Source of the DNA: Boesenbergia rotunda
Lineage: Eukaryota > Streptophyta > Magnoliopsida > Zingiberales > Zingiberaceae
Length of the DNA: 64,000 nucleotides
Assembly (NCBI GenBank): GCA_024364735.1
Contig: JAGFNQ010005653.1
Span: forward strand, 122,852-186,851
Reading direction: 5' to 3'
Numbering within the stretch: position 1 is the stretch's first letter; the number at the start of each line of letters is the position of its first letter. The notes under the pieces were generated by a model that was not told the origin of the DNA, searched no databases, and was given only the letters and a program-made list of their open reading frames with translations. Made by a program: the position numbers and the translations under genes. Of this stretch, positions 23,701 to 35,683 are shown piece by piece.

Positions 23701-25909
23701 AAATGGATCCAAATAAAAAAACATACTTTATGTGTAGGAACATAAAGATTTGGACCAGTGGATGTTGGATATTGGATGCTCCAGACACATGATTGGGGAT
23801 AAATTGAAGTTCACCAAAATCAAGTTCAAAAACCTAGGCTCAGTAGCATTTGACAACAATGCCACACTTAATGTAATTGGGTCAGATAACATTGAACTTA
23901 ATTCTGATTTTATTATTAAAAAGTTGTTGTTGGTTGAAAATTTTAAATTTAATTTGCTTAGCATTAGCCAACTCTGTGATACTAGTTATATTGTCACCTT
24001 CACCAACTCTGACTGCCTGATTAGGAATCTACAAGACTTAGAGGTAACACCTAAGGGTAGTAGGAAAAACAATGTATACACGATCAATCTACCTGTAGTA
24101 CCCAAATGTTTTCTGACTCAATTAGAAGAAACCAATCTTTGGCATAGAAGACTAGGTCACACCCATACTAAATTAATTTCAAAAATAACTCAACTTGGAT
24201 TGATTAAAGGTGTACCTAAAATTAAGAACTTTGACAATACAATTTGTAATTCATGTCAACAAGGTAAACAAACCAAGTCAACCCATAAATCAACCCAGTC
24301 AGACCTAACCCAAGCCACACTTGAGCTGCTACACCTAGATCTATTTGATTCACATGGAGCCAAGTCACTAAGCGAAATCGGTACTGCTTAGTAATCATTG
24401 ACGATTACTCTAGGTTTACCTGGGTTAGGTTCTTGAAAACTAAAGATGAAACATTTAATTCATTTAGTATTTGTGCAAAATGATAGAAAATTAAAATGAC
24501 ACACAAATTAAAAGACTTAGGAGTGATCATGGGAGGAAATTTGAAAATCAAAAATTTGAGGAATTTTGTAAAATCAATGGATACGTCCATGAATTTTCAT
24601 GCCCTAGAACTCCCCAATAGAATGGAATAGTTGAGAGAAAGAATAGAACCCTTCAGGAAGCCGACCATTCTCAACGAGTATAACCTGACTAATCAATTTT
24701 GGGCAGAGGCCGTAAATACAGCCTGTTATATACAAAATAGGGTCTTAATTAATAGAAGACACAATAAGACACCCTATGAAATTTATTATCACATATTACC
24801 AAATTTACATTACTTAAGGGTTTTTGGGTGCAAAGTCCATATTTTGAACACTAAGGACTACCTAGGTAAGTTTCAATCAAAATCAACCCCAGGGACCTTT
24901 TTAGGATATTCAACAACAAGTAGAGCCTATAGGGTTTACAATAGATAAACCCACAAAATTGAAGAAACTACCAACTTAATTTTTGATAAAGAAATTGACA
25001 CAAAATCTATTGACAATCAAAACATAAACAACTCAAATCTTGATCAAGAAGATATTGAAACATTAATTGAACCATTAAATGAACTATCAAGTGAACCAAT
25101 AACTGAACCAACCCAAGTAGTTGAACCGATCACTGAACCAAACCTTCCAGCCAGACCTGAGGTTGAACCTAGTTCTAGACGAATATAGAAACCTAGACTC
25201 AATCATCCATCTAACCAAATCTTGGGTGATCCAGCCTTAGGAGTCAAAACTAGGTCTTCTTATAGAAATCTTAGTCAAATTGCTCTAATTTCAAAAATAG
25301 AACCTAAGACTATAGAAGAAGCCCTACCTGACCCAGATTGGATTCTAGCAATGCAAGAAGAACTAGCCCAATTTGAGCGAAACCAAGTTTGGGATTTAGT
25401 ACCTAAACCTGAGGGTAAGTCAGTTATAGACACTAAGTGGGTATTTAGAAACAAGCTAAATGACCAAGGGGAGATTGTGAGAAACAAAGCCTGCTTAGTA
25501 GCTAAAGGGTTTAGTCAAGTCGAAGGGTTAGATTATGATGAAACCTATGCCCCTGTAGCCAGACTTGAATCAATTAGGATGTTATTAGCTTTTGCAGCCC
25601 ATAGAGAGTTTAAACTGTACCAAATGGATGTCAAGTCTGTCTTTCTTAATGGGTTCATAAAAGAGGAAGTATACGTAGGGCAGCCCCTAGGATTTGAGGA
25701 CTAAGACAAACCTAAATATGTGTTCGAACTTAGGAAAGCTCTTTACGGTTTGAAATAAGCACCTAGGGCCTGGTACGAAAGATTATCAACCTACTTTATT
25801 TCTAAGGAATTTAACCTAGGCCAAATTGATTCAACCTTATTTGTTAAAACCATAGAAAAAGACATATTTATTGCTTAAATATACGTAGATGATAAAATAT
25901 TTGGGTCAA
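23701..25909 (+). pseudogene. pol of element E: protease, integrase, partial RT
   Basis: The protease motif LDIGCSRHMIG lies near 23,766 (usual form DSGCSRHMTG). Then come GAG-pre-integrase (HRRLGHTH, CNSCQQGKQ), the integrase start, a frameshift near 24,380 (SLSEIGTA stop), a stop in the PQQNG region near 24,618, a deletion in the RNRTLQEA segment, an acidic linker, RT from 25,222 with stops near 25,703 and 25,757, and a YVDD trace near 25,887. RT ends at 25,909 where the Athila-like LTR begins. It is closely related to the pol of element 1. Confidence 0.88.
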
Positions 25910-28431
25910 TGATAGGTATCATTTTGTTGATCATTTTAGATGCTTAAATCCAAATTTGACCCATATTTTACTTGTTTAATATTGCATTTATCCTAGGTTT
26001 TGTGAATTATTCTATTTTTGGGTTTTATTGTAAATCTTGCCACATTGGAATATTTTGGAACTTAATTGTGAATCTATGTTTGTAGGCTTTGGAAGGATCA
26101 CGGACCGAGGTCAAGAATGGTCAGAATCAGGCTCAGATCAAGGCGATCAAGCTCTGGAGAATTGTGAGCCGTCCATTCAGAAGATAAGCAGATCTGGATC
26201 ATCCAGAGCAAATCAGATGGATCCTAGATGAGTAATGGTAGATCTGACCTTCATAATGAGATCTGGAAGTTTAGGGGTAAATCGGAGATCATCTAGCCGT
26301 TAGATCAGGATCAGAGGGGTCTAGACCGTCCGTTCAAAGATCAGCTTGATCTGAGCCATCCGTTGCAAATTTGGAAGATCCGAGCCACTGAGAGACAAAT
26401 CCTGACCCTTGATCAACATCTGAGAGTTTTGGTTCAGATCAGATAAAGATCAACCGTTGGATGGAGTTGAGTTAATCTAGACCGTCCATTGATAAACTAT
26501 ATAAACTGTCATTCAAATCCCGATCGGTGTCGCATCTTCACCGAGTTCTTCGAGCTTCTTAGTTTGTTCTTCGTTTCCACTGTAGTTTCTTTTCATCTGA
26601 AGGCGTGGCCACCTCGAATTCGACCTTGGAGCAGGATCTGGGTCATTGGGAAGAAGCTTCCATGGAGATTCTAGCTGGGATTTGCACCGGAACAGAGTTT
26701 GATTGAAGGATTCGTCAACTCTGTGATCCGATCGCTTGGATCGCGATTTTGTGCCGTTTTCTTCCATCGGAGCTATCTGGAGGGTCTTCTGGAACACTCT
26801 GATCATCACTAAATCTTCATCATACTTCTACATCGCAAGATCGAAGAGATCGGAAAGATTTTTGTCAGTTGGGTGCAGTCTGTGAGCAGAGTCGAGATTG
26901 AAGCCGTTTTCCATTGATCTGCGGAGCTGAAGAGGTTCTTGGCTTGCTCTTGTGTGACGGCAAGGGGATTTTGAACTAAGGGATGGATCGAGGCTTAATT
27001 TCTTAATGCATTTCTGTTGTTTTATCTGTAATTTCCATTTCTGCATTCACTTTCAGTTCTGAATTTCTGTATCAGCTGTTTAGTTTACGTCCCTAAATTG
27101 TTTTACTTTAATTAGGTTTCCTTTCTGCAAGGTAATCAGCTAGGGAATTTGTTTAGTGAAGAAATCTTTTCAATTTCAGTTTATTACCTGTTTAATTGCT
27201 TGCGTATCAAGTTGTCACTGCGTATCAGCCCTGTTTCTACAAATTTCAGCTTAGTTCTGAATTTTTCAGTTTATTTCAGATTCAATTCATGTTTAGTTTT
27301 AATTCCTGAGATTGAAGACAACATTTAGCTAGCTAATGCATTTGATCTGAGTTTGTTTAGCATTTAGTTTCATTTCTGCAGTTAAGTTTCGGCTAGTTGC
27401 TTATATGTTTCCAATTTGCTTAGCAGTTTCAGTTTTAGTTTCGAACTATTTCAGTTTAATATTTTTGAAGTTTGAATCAAGTGAACTTTAGTTTTTTCGA
27501 ATCTTATTGGAACCTTAGATTGTGCACTCGAATTTAGCTTGCCTTGTTGTTAATCTGCATTTGGTTTGAAGCTGAGTTTCTGCAGTCATCATTCCTGCAT
27601 TCCTTATTTGCATTAGGTTTGTTCTTGAGTGATTACTAGCTAGCTTCTGAACTCTTTTAGTTCATTGCATATTACTTCACTTTAAGCCTTACATTCCCAG
27701 CTGAATTGATTAGTTAATCTCTGAAATGTCAGTTGTCAATCTCTGCATTTAACATTAGTTTTTGGCACACAAGAATCTCCTTTGCGTATCAAGATTGATT
27801 CACTTCTTTTCTGTGTATCAAGATAGAGTTACGGCAGTGATTGGTGTCAAGACAAATGGAATTTTTAGTGTGTTTTTGATGCCTGAAATCAGTTAGAATT
27901 TTATTCGGTTGTCCTGAATTTTTCTCTGCATTTGTTTGCTTCCGAATGTTGAACTAGTTTATGTTGTGATTGATTGAAGATTGATTACTGAATTTTGCAG
28001 CTAGCATTTGTTTTAAGTTTACTTACTTCCGAAAATTACTAGCACTATTTTTGTTCCTTTGCTTAGCATTTGGATTGCAGTTGAATTCAGGTTTGTTCTT
28101 CACATTCGGCTTAGTTGCATTGGTAGATTAAGTTTCCCATTAGTTGAATTCATTAGTTGCACTTATCTCATTAGTTCATTTAGTTAAGTTCCCTTTCTTT
28201 TCATTGCTTTTCCATTTCTAATTGAAACCAAACCCAATTTTGTTTGAAACCCAAAAATATCAACGACACATAAACTCGAGCTTGATTCAAACAACCTTAA
28301 CTAGCCCTAGGAAAAATACGACCTGTGGCCCCTTTACTATATTTCTATTCTTTGCTAGCAAAAAGGGTTTCCAGTTTTACAAATATCTAAATTTGAGACC
28401 CATATTCGTGACACATATCTCGGGTCCATCA
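25910..28431 (+). repeat. 5' LTR of Athila-like copy 2
   Basis: 2,522 bp, TGATAGGTATCA...TCCATCA. The first 750 bp match 38,321-39,063 at roughly 98% by eye. The region 26,100-26,500 is rich in GATC-containing words (AGATCTGGA, GATCAGG, CCGTCC). The second half is T-rich with repeated GCGTATCA and CTGAATT words and the conserved GGAAAAATACGACCTG block near the end. The ORFs on both strands at 26,489-27,046 lie in this LTR and are not called. Confidence 0.86.
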
Positions 28432-28437
28432 AATTTT

Positions 28438-28455
28438 TGGCGTCGTTGCCGGGGA
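28438..28455 (+). other. primer-binding site, tRNA-Asp type
   Basis: TGGCGTCGTTGCCGGGGA differs from the Athila-type PBS TGGCGCCGTTGCCGGGGA at one base (C to T). It sits six bases after the LTR end. Confidence 0.9.
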
Positions 28456-28593
28456 GGATACTAGTTGAGTTGTTTGCTTGTATGCTTATTTCATATCTTT
28501 CTTGATTCATTTTTTTGCGCTTACTGCTATATCTTGTGATTTACTTCATTTGCTTTATTTTTCCATATACATTTGCTGCGATTTGTTTATTTT

Positions 28594-30588
28594 ATGACCA
28601 GGTTAGCAGGTGGTGATCTTGAAGAATTTGACCCTGAAATTGAGAGAACTTTCAGAGCCAGGAGGAGCCAAGGCATACTTTCTGAGGATATTGATATTCC
28701 TTCTCTTCAGTTTATTCCTACTCATTCAGGCAGTATCATGGCAGACCAACAGAAGACCATGAAAGAACTTGCAGCACCAGATGACACATTTCAGTATTCC
28801 AGCATTGCTTATCCAGAGCTGACTGGTGATTTTGAGCTCAGATCCGGACTCATCCACTTGCTACCTAAATTTCAAGGATTATCTGGGGAAGATCCAAACA
28901 GACACCTGCATGAATTTCATGTTGTTTGCTCCACTATGAAGCCTCAGGGTATTTCAGAGGAAGACATCAAGCTGAGGGTTTTTCCATTTTCTCTGACTGG
29001 AGCAGCTAAGGACTGGTTCTACTATCTACCTACTGGGCACGTGACTAGTTGGATTTCCATGAAGAAGGCATTCCTAGAAAAATGTTTTCCAGCCTCCAGA
29101 ACTGCAATCATAAGAAAGAGTATATACGGTATACAGCAAGTGGTGGGGGAAACACTTTATGACTACTGGGAGAGATTTAATAAGCTTTGTTCCAGTTGCC
29201 CACAGCATCAGATTAGCGAGCAGCTCCTCATTCAGTATTTCTACGAGGGATTATTACAGATGGATAGGATCATGATAGATGCTGCAGCTGAAGGAGCCCT
29301 AGTTAACAAAACCCCAGAACAAGCTAGGGAGCTCATTTCAAATATGGGAGAAAATTCTCAGCAGTTTGGAAGTAGAGCATTGTCTACTAGAGGAGTTAAT
29401 GAAGTTCAGGTGGCTTCCAGTGAACAAAAAGAAATCAAGAATGCATTGGTAGAGCTCACATCAGCGATAAAGCAAATGAGTCTTAATAATGCAAGTTAAA
29501 ATTCCAATCTTTCGGTGCCTCCACAATCAAGCTAAGTGATGAGAGTATGTGGCATTTGCTCTAGTCAAGAACATAATTCAGATTCATGCCCCAACCTCCA
29601 ACAAGATGAGACAATAGCGGCATTGGTTAGGGGACAATTTCAATCCCGGAATAACCCCTATTCTTCTACTTATAACCCTGGTTGGAGGGATCATCCAAAT
29701 CTGAGGTATGGGAATTCTTTCTACCAATAGAACCCGCAGCAACAACAATTTCAGCAACCACAACAATCTTTCCAGCAGCCACAACAATTTCAGTCCCAAA
29801 ATCTACAAATCCAACCCCAAAATCAGCATTCCCAGCCAACATTTCAGAATTTCCAGCAACCGTTTCAAGGGAATCAACAAGGTTTCTAAGGGAATTTGAA
29901 TTATCCACAGCAATATCAACCTTTACAGCAGCAATTCCAACAACCGCAGCAAAGTTTCCAGCCTTGGAATCAAAGTTTTCAGCCACAAAATCAAGGATTT
30001 TAGCCCAATCAATTTCAATCTTCACCACAACCACTTTCACTTCAAAATCAGAATTTTCAAGGCTATAATTCTCAGCAAATTCAACCAACATTCCAGCCTA
30101 CTTATCAGCCATTTCAACAACAATTTCAGCCCTCCTATTAGCCCCAACAGTCCCAGTTCCAACAATCACAGCAAGGCAATATTTTTGCCACCATACAAAA
30201 CCTCGAAAGGCAAATGGGACAATTGGCTAGTGGGATAAATCAAAGTCAAGCTCAAGGATCAAGCCAATTACCTTCTCAAGCTATTCCTAACCCAAAGGGA
30301 AACGTTAGCGCTATTTATTTGAGGAGTGGGAAGGTTACTTCATCTCCAATGAGTTCAAGAGCAGATTTTTCTAAAAACAGGGCAACAACTATAATTTCAG
30401 CACCAATCAGCCCCGAAACCACTTCAGAATCAGTTGGTTCCACCCCTAGTCCGTGCTCAACTCCTTCATCAAGCAATCCTGTAATTTTGGTGGAAAACGA
30501 GACACAAATCAGGCCTGAAACCGACATCACAGCAGCTACAACAAGTGGGACAGCAGCTCAAAATTCAGCCCCTCCAAATTCGGTTTAA
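28594..30588 (+). pseudogene. Athila-like gag, interrupted
   Basis: From ATG 28,594 the frame runs to a stop at 29,497-29,499. It encodes the retrotransposon gag capsid-like domain (LPKFQGLSGEDPNRHLHEF; FPFSLTGAAKDWFYYL; IYGIQQ...GETLYDYWERFNKL), typical of Athila-class gag. The zinc knuckle CGICSSQEHNSDSC (C-X2-C-X4-H-X4-C) lies just past the stop, near 29,545. A Gln/Phe/Pro-rich stretch (29,730-30,180) follows with several stops, then a C-terminal segment with LERQMGQLASGINQ and AIYLRSGK (30,181-30,588). It once was probably a single gag or gag-pro frame. The open frames on the minus strand over the Gln-rich stretch are shadows. Confidence 0.85.
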
Positions 30589-30600
30589 GAGGAAGAAATC

Positions 30601-31409
30601 AGGGTGCCCTTGCCCTTTCCACAGCGGAAAACTCAAGCCAAAAGACAAGTGGAGGAGTAGAAAGCCAAAGAGTACAATGAGCTGGTAAAATGGTTCAACA
30701 AAGTAGAGATTAATGTACCCCTGTTGACCATGATTAAACAAATTCCTAAGAATGCAAAATTTCTGAAAGATTTATGTGTTCACAAGAAGAAGCTTAAGGA
30801 AAATGGGTTGGTCAGCCTGGGGAAAAATGTTTCATCACTCATCCATGTCATACCTCAAAAGTGTGAAGACCCTAGAGTTTTTACTGTATCGTGTAAGATA
30901 GAGAGGACTATTTTTCATGACGTTATGCTAGACTTGGGAGCCTCCATCGATGTAATGCCCAGATCGGTCTTCCAGATGCTTGGCATTGGCCCTCTACAGG
31001 TCACTGGAGTGGTAATTCAGTTAGCTGACAGAAGCCAGACCTATCCAGCAGGAGTTATTGAAGATGTTTTAGTAAAAGTTAAGGAGTTGATTTTCCCTGC
31101 AGACTTCTACATTCTAGACATGGAAGGAGAGTATCTTACACATAGATCCCCACTCATCCTTGGGAGGCCTTTTCTGAAGACTGCCAGAACAAAAATTGAT
31201 GTTTATGCTGGCACACATTCGATGGAAGTGGGGGACACAGTAGTCCAGTTTAGTATTTTCGATGCCATGAAGGACCACTCTATTATGAGCATGGACACCC
31301 CAGATCAGACTGTTGAGGCACAGTTAATTGTTGATGATGTTGCATTTGACATAGTGGAAGGAGATTTGATTTCAAAGAAAGCTGAGGATGCATCAGTTGT
31401 GAAGGCATT
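30601..31409 (+). pseudogene. Athila-like aspartic protease region
   Basis: It encodes the retropepsin-like fold of Athila elements: KEYNELVKWFNKVEINVPLL upstream with an in-frame stop near 30,658, then LDLGASIDVMPRSVF (catalytic Asp in D-L-G-A-S near 30,930), VQFSIFDAMK and the SPLILGRPFLKTA flap/hydrophobic segment near 31,150. The clean frame 30,724-31,409 then reads directly into the inserted solo LTR. Its frame is phase-compatible with the repeat ORF that resumes at 34,169, so the solo LTR split a once continuous protease-plus-repeat frame. Confidence 0.85.
31405..31409 (+). repeat. left target-site duplication GCATT
   Basis: GCATT immediately precedes TGTAACGCCC and is repeated at 34,166-34,170 after ...GGGGCATTACA. 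It is the 5-bp duplication of a retroviral-type integration. Confidence 0.9.
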
Positions 31410-34165
31410 TGTAACGCCCGCCCTTAATCCCCTAGGAATTCGGCGGCGCTACTTTAATTTTCGTACATTACAACTACACGCATGCATTCATATTTTTTTT
31501 CTATCTAATCTATACATGGGCATATGTATTATTTAAGCATGCAAGGTTCATGTAGCGGAAGCATGATTATTTTTATTCATCTTCAAACATAGCATGTATA
31601 TAAAAAGAACATAACATGGGTTTAACATGACAAGTTCCAAAACTTGAAACAACTAAGAGCAAGATCTTTTTATCCACCAGCACTATCACACACACACTTG
31701 CCCTTCTCCCGCAGCCTCCATAGTTTAGCGTCCTTTATCTGTAGCATAAGGGGAAACACTAAATGATAAGCAATAGCTTAGTAAGACCCTGTCCTACTCA
31801 CAAAACCGGATATCATAAAAAGGTAAGAGAATATATCACATTCAAGCATGGTAAGCGTTTAAGCATGTTAAACATCTAAGCATGTTAAACATCTAAGCAT
31901 GTTAACTTCATAGGAAGGTTCTTTTGAAAACATATAAACATAATACTTGAACATAGCATAATCATTAGGGCCCGGCTTGTACTTCATGTTTTGCGCGCGC
32001 CCCTAAATAGGAACGAGGTAGCTAATCCCGAACCACTAGGGTTTACTAGGCATTCTCAAAAGTCCTTCAGCCTAGTATCATAATCATTTGACTCGCTTTA
32101 AGAGTCTATAGTACAAGCCATTACAAAATAAAATAGTTATCATGTTCTTCATTTTCATAAAGTATGCTCTTAGTCCCATCCTTCTAGGGAAGCATTCTTT
32201 AGGCCCTAAGCCTTCTTCGTTCATGCCTTAAAGGGCTCATTCTTATGCATATGTATGCATTCATAATTATGATAATTAGCCTAGTATAAAGCATGCATTT
32301 CATGGGAGTAACCAAGGCTAGGGTCCAAGAGCTCTCTCTCTTGGCCGAAAGTTGAAATGGGGCTAGCATGCATTCCGGTCACCTAGATCATACTCATATC
32401 ATAGGAAGTGGTAGCATGCTAAACATCAATTTTTCCAATCAAACATTCCATTTAACATCACATGCATTTACATATCATCATCCCAAACATAAGCATATCT
32501 CCTAGGGTACATCTCATACAAGCATCACATATATGTATCATGTATCGTACTAAGCATAGCATACATCATGGGATACTCAACCTTCACAACCCTAATGGTT
32601 TATGCCTTGGCCGAAAGTCATGCTAGGGGGGGGGGGGGGGGGGGAGTTAAAGTTTTCCAATCAACATTCCATTTAAACATCACATGCATATACATATCAT
32701 CATCCCCAAACATAAGCATATCTCCTAGGGTAGTTTAACCTACACAAACCCTAATCTTAGGGTGTTGGCCGAAAGTCCTAGGGTAGGGGAAATTAGGGTT
32801 TTTGCAATGAAACATTCACACAGACATTTATACAAACACCTTGTATACACTATCATACAATACACTAAGCATGGATATATTATAGGATAATTCAACCCTC
32901 ACTAACCCTAGTTTCCATGCCTTGGCCGAAACCCATCCAAACCCTAAACCCTAGTTTTTGTCATCACAAAATGAAGGGAAACAACATATAAGTATACCCT
33001 AAGTTCCAAGGGGTTTCCTTATGCATCAAGGGGTAACCAAGGCCTCCTCTTTGGGTGTTGGCCGAATGGTTAGAAGGGTTTTCCCTTCCCTCCTAGCCTT
33101 CTTTACTTACACACAATATAATACATTCATGCAAACATCATTATTAAGCATAGGAAAGCATGTGGCCTACCCTAACCCTTGGTTAGGGTGATGGCCGAAA
33201 CATGTAGAGACATGTAGAGGCATCATGTGAGTCATGTAATCGATTCAAGAGCAATTATGCTACAGGTGAGGGGCACTTACCTCTTTCGCTAAATATCCTT
33301 AAGGTATACCCTTAGATCGGAGGGGAGGTGCTTGTCCTTGCTCTTTGAGGTCCTTGACTTCTTCTTGCCTTGCAAGAGTTTCAAACCTTCAATGGGGTCT
33401 TGGGATTTTCGAAAATTGAAGAGGGAGAGGGGAGTTAGTATTTCGAAAATTGAAGAGGGAGAAGGGAGTTCAATTTTCGAAAATTGAAAAGGGAGTCTCT
33501 TGGATTTTCGAAAATTGAAGAGGGAGAGTGAGTGAGGGGTTTGCAACAATGATGGTTAGCCCCTTAGCATTCCCTCTTATTTATACTAAGGGAAGAGGCA
33601 AGGTGCCTCTTCTCCAAGTATCTCTTCACTAAGGGGTTTCTCATCAAGAGTCTCTTCCTCTATCCTTTCACATTCCCTAACCCTTAACAAGAATTTCCCT
33701 TCCTTTCTCTCAGTAATCCCCTGCTGGGTGAATTGGTTACTTCGTTGCTTTTCAAGGCTTTGCTTACTAAGAGTTCCAAGGTTCGATTCTCGGCAAGAGC
33801 ATATTTTTGCTCCTCTTTGGTTTTCACTTTTGCAAAGCCCATTAGCCCAATTTACTCTCATATTCTCAAATCACATATTATGAAATCACATATTTCAATT
33901 CGTACAATCACATATTCTAATTAATGCAAATTACATATTCCTATTTATGCAATTACATATTCTAATTTATGCAATTACATGTTCTAATTTATGCAATCAC
34001 ATATTCTAATTTATGTAATTACATATTCTAATTCTTTATCATGACATCACAAAAATGTAATTCTATTCATTCATGAAATAAATGTCATACCATCCGATAA
34101 CCTATATCGACATTTTTGTTCCCTAATGAAAATCGAAAGCAAGCCCCAAAATTTGGGGCATTACA
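31410..34165 (-). mobile_element. solo LTR (Ty3-type, 2,756 bp), minus orientation
   Basis: Its ends are TGTAACGCCC and GGGGCATTACA, with GCATT duplicated on both sides. Orientation is inferred from a minus-strand TATAAATA box (near 33,570-33,577) and from the minus-strand start TGTAATGCCCC, a start often seen in Del/Tekay-type LTRs. It has no internal region, PBS or second LTR, so it arose by LTR-LTR recombination. Inside: a run of 19 G (32,626-32,644), six TTGGCCGAA words, a duplicated ~215-bp segment (about 32,455 and 32,670), repeats of TTTCGAAAATTGAAGAGGG on 33,406-33,530 and ACATATTCTAATTTATGCA repeats on 33,910-34,040. The ORFs inside are not supported as genes. Confidence 0.88.
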
Positions 34166-34170
34166 GCATT
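34166..34170 (+). repeat. right target-site duplication GCATT
   Basis: Matches 31,405-31,409 exactly. Confidence 0.9.
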
Positions 34171-35683
34171 AGAGGAGATGGATGGAAAAGCACGTGACAA
34201 CTTTGAATTCGGAACTGAAGCTTTACAGGACTCTTCTTATCTTTTATTGTGTGATGATATTGCTATTGATAGTCCTAATTTTTCTAATAAGGTTATTGCA
34301 GATATTACTAAGGAAGTATGCACGGGAGATGATTCTACAGGTGTAGGGGATTGCACAAAGCCCCAGGGACCACCAACATTGACTGATACATTAGAAAATT
34401 CAGAGGATAAGCCAGAAAGTGTAGGGACTTGCATGATGGGAGCAAGAACCCAAGGATCACCTATTCCAGTTGAGTGTCCACCAGAACTTGAGAACGATCA
34501 GGTAAGTATTTCTCCTTTTCCTTTAGAAAATTTCAGAGAGGAGTCTAGAATTGCATGTGAAGCATGTCTTGATATATCTTTTGTGAAAAATAATGATGAA
34601 AATTCCATAGAGGCACCTAGGCTTGATTTTATTTATTGCGATGATATTCTTGATATATATTATGCTGAAACTGATTGTGAAAAATTTTTAGAAGTGCCGG
34701 AAATTGATGTTGTTTATTATGATGAATCTCTTGCTATATCTTATGCTGAAGTTGAGTGTGAAAAACTTATGGAAGTACCCGAGATTGATTTTATTGGCTG
34801 TGAAACATTTCTTGATACATATTATGCTGAAACTGATTGTGAAAAATTTTTAGAAGAGTCTAAAATTGATGTTGTTTATTTTGATGAATCTCTTGCTATA
34901 TCTTATGCTGAAGTTGAGTGTGAAAAACTTATGGAGGTACCCGAGATTGATTTTATTGGCTGTGAAAAATTTCTTGATATACCTTATGTAGAAACTATTT
35001 GTGAAAATTCGATAGAGGTACCTAAAGTTGATTTCATTGGTTGCAATGCATTGCTTGATACATCCTTGGTGGGAAATAATTGTGAAAATTCCATTGAAAT
35101 ATCCAAAATAGATTTCATTTGTGGTGATAAGTTTCTTGATATATCTTTGGTGGATTTTAATTGAGAAAAATTCTTTGAGGTGCCGAAAATTGATTTTATT
35201 GGATGTGATGCATTTTTGGATACATTTTATGTAGAGATTGATGGTATTACACTTCTATCTTACCCTACACGCATGAGAAAGGTTTTACATGGTTTTGCAA
35301 GGTCTCAAAGATTTCTTGAGTGGGTACTCCATCTAAACAGTCTTCAACCTCCTGGAAGGATTTCCAAAAAGCATCAAGAGGGAAGAGATGATCTTACTTT
35401 AATCCGAAGCACTCTACTTCTTAAATGGCTCTTGTACCTCAATCACCTTCGGCCACCTGAACATTTTGTTGTAAAGTCTAAGTGTGGGGGAGTAACGCGC
35501 CATAAAATTGAACAAAGGAAGGAAACTCTCTCAATTACCCACACTCCTCCACTACCAAGATGGAGGTTATTTCTTGATAGACTCCGACCGCCAGAAATAA
35601 AGGGGAGTTTGTTTTTTCTTGCATTTTCTTTCATTGCATGTTTCATTTTTATGTTTTCTAGAAGTAGAATTTTCTTTTAAATT
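34169..35683 (+). pseudogene. acidic tandem-repeat ORF of Athila-like element, one stop codon
   Basis: The frame continues that of the protease after the solo LTR. The N-terminal part shares KARDNFEFGTEALQD and one VGDCTKPQGPP with copy 1. Then eight tandem 27-residue units (81 nt each, starting at 34,610, 34,691, 34,772, 34,853, 34,934, 35,015, 35,096 and 35,177) follow the pattern E-V-P-x-I-D-F-I-G-C-x-x-x-L-D-x-x-Y-x-E-x-x-C-E-x-x-[LMI]. Units 1-2 and 3-4 form a 162-nt higher-order duplication. Unit 7 has a TGT to TGA stop (35,162-35,164), after which the same frame continues to 35,680. The C-terminal part has three W-x-L-x-L-[ND]-x-L-[RQ]-P-P motifs and ends in a predicted membrane segment (GSLFFLAFSFIACFIFMF). 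No known family is recognised; whether the protein was ever made is unknown. Confidence 0.75.

Larger units (their letters stand above)
19625..25909 (+). mobile_element. SIRE-type element E with decayed gag and pol, 3' end missing
   Basis: It comprises a 5' LTR, a PBS, gag, a noncoding spacer, and protease-integrase-RT up to the RT active site, where an Athila-like LTR begins at 25,910. The remaining RT, RNase H, 3' region and 3' LTR are not found on the far side of that insertion. Multiple stops and frameshifts show an inactive copy. Confidence 0.85.
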
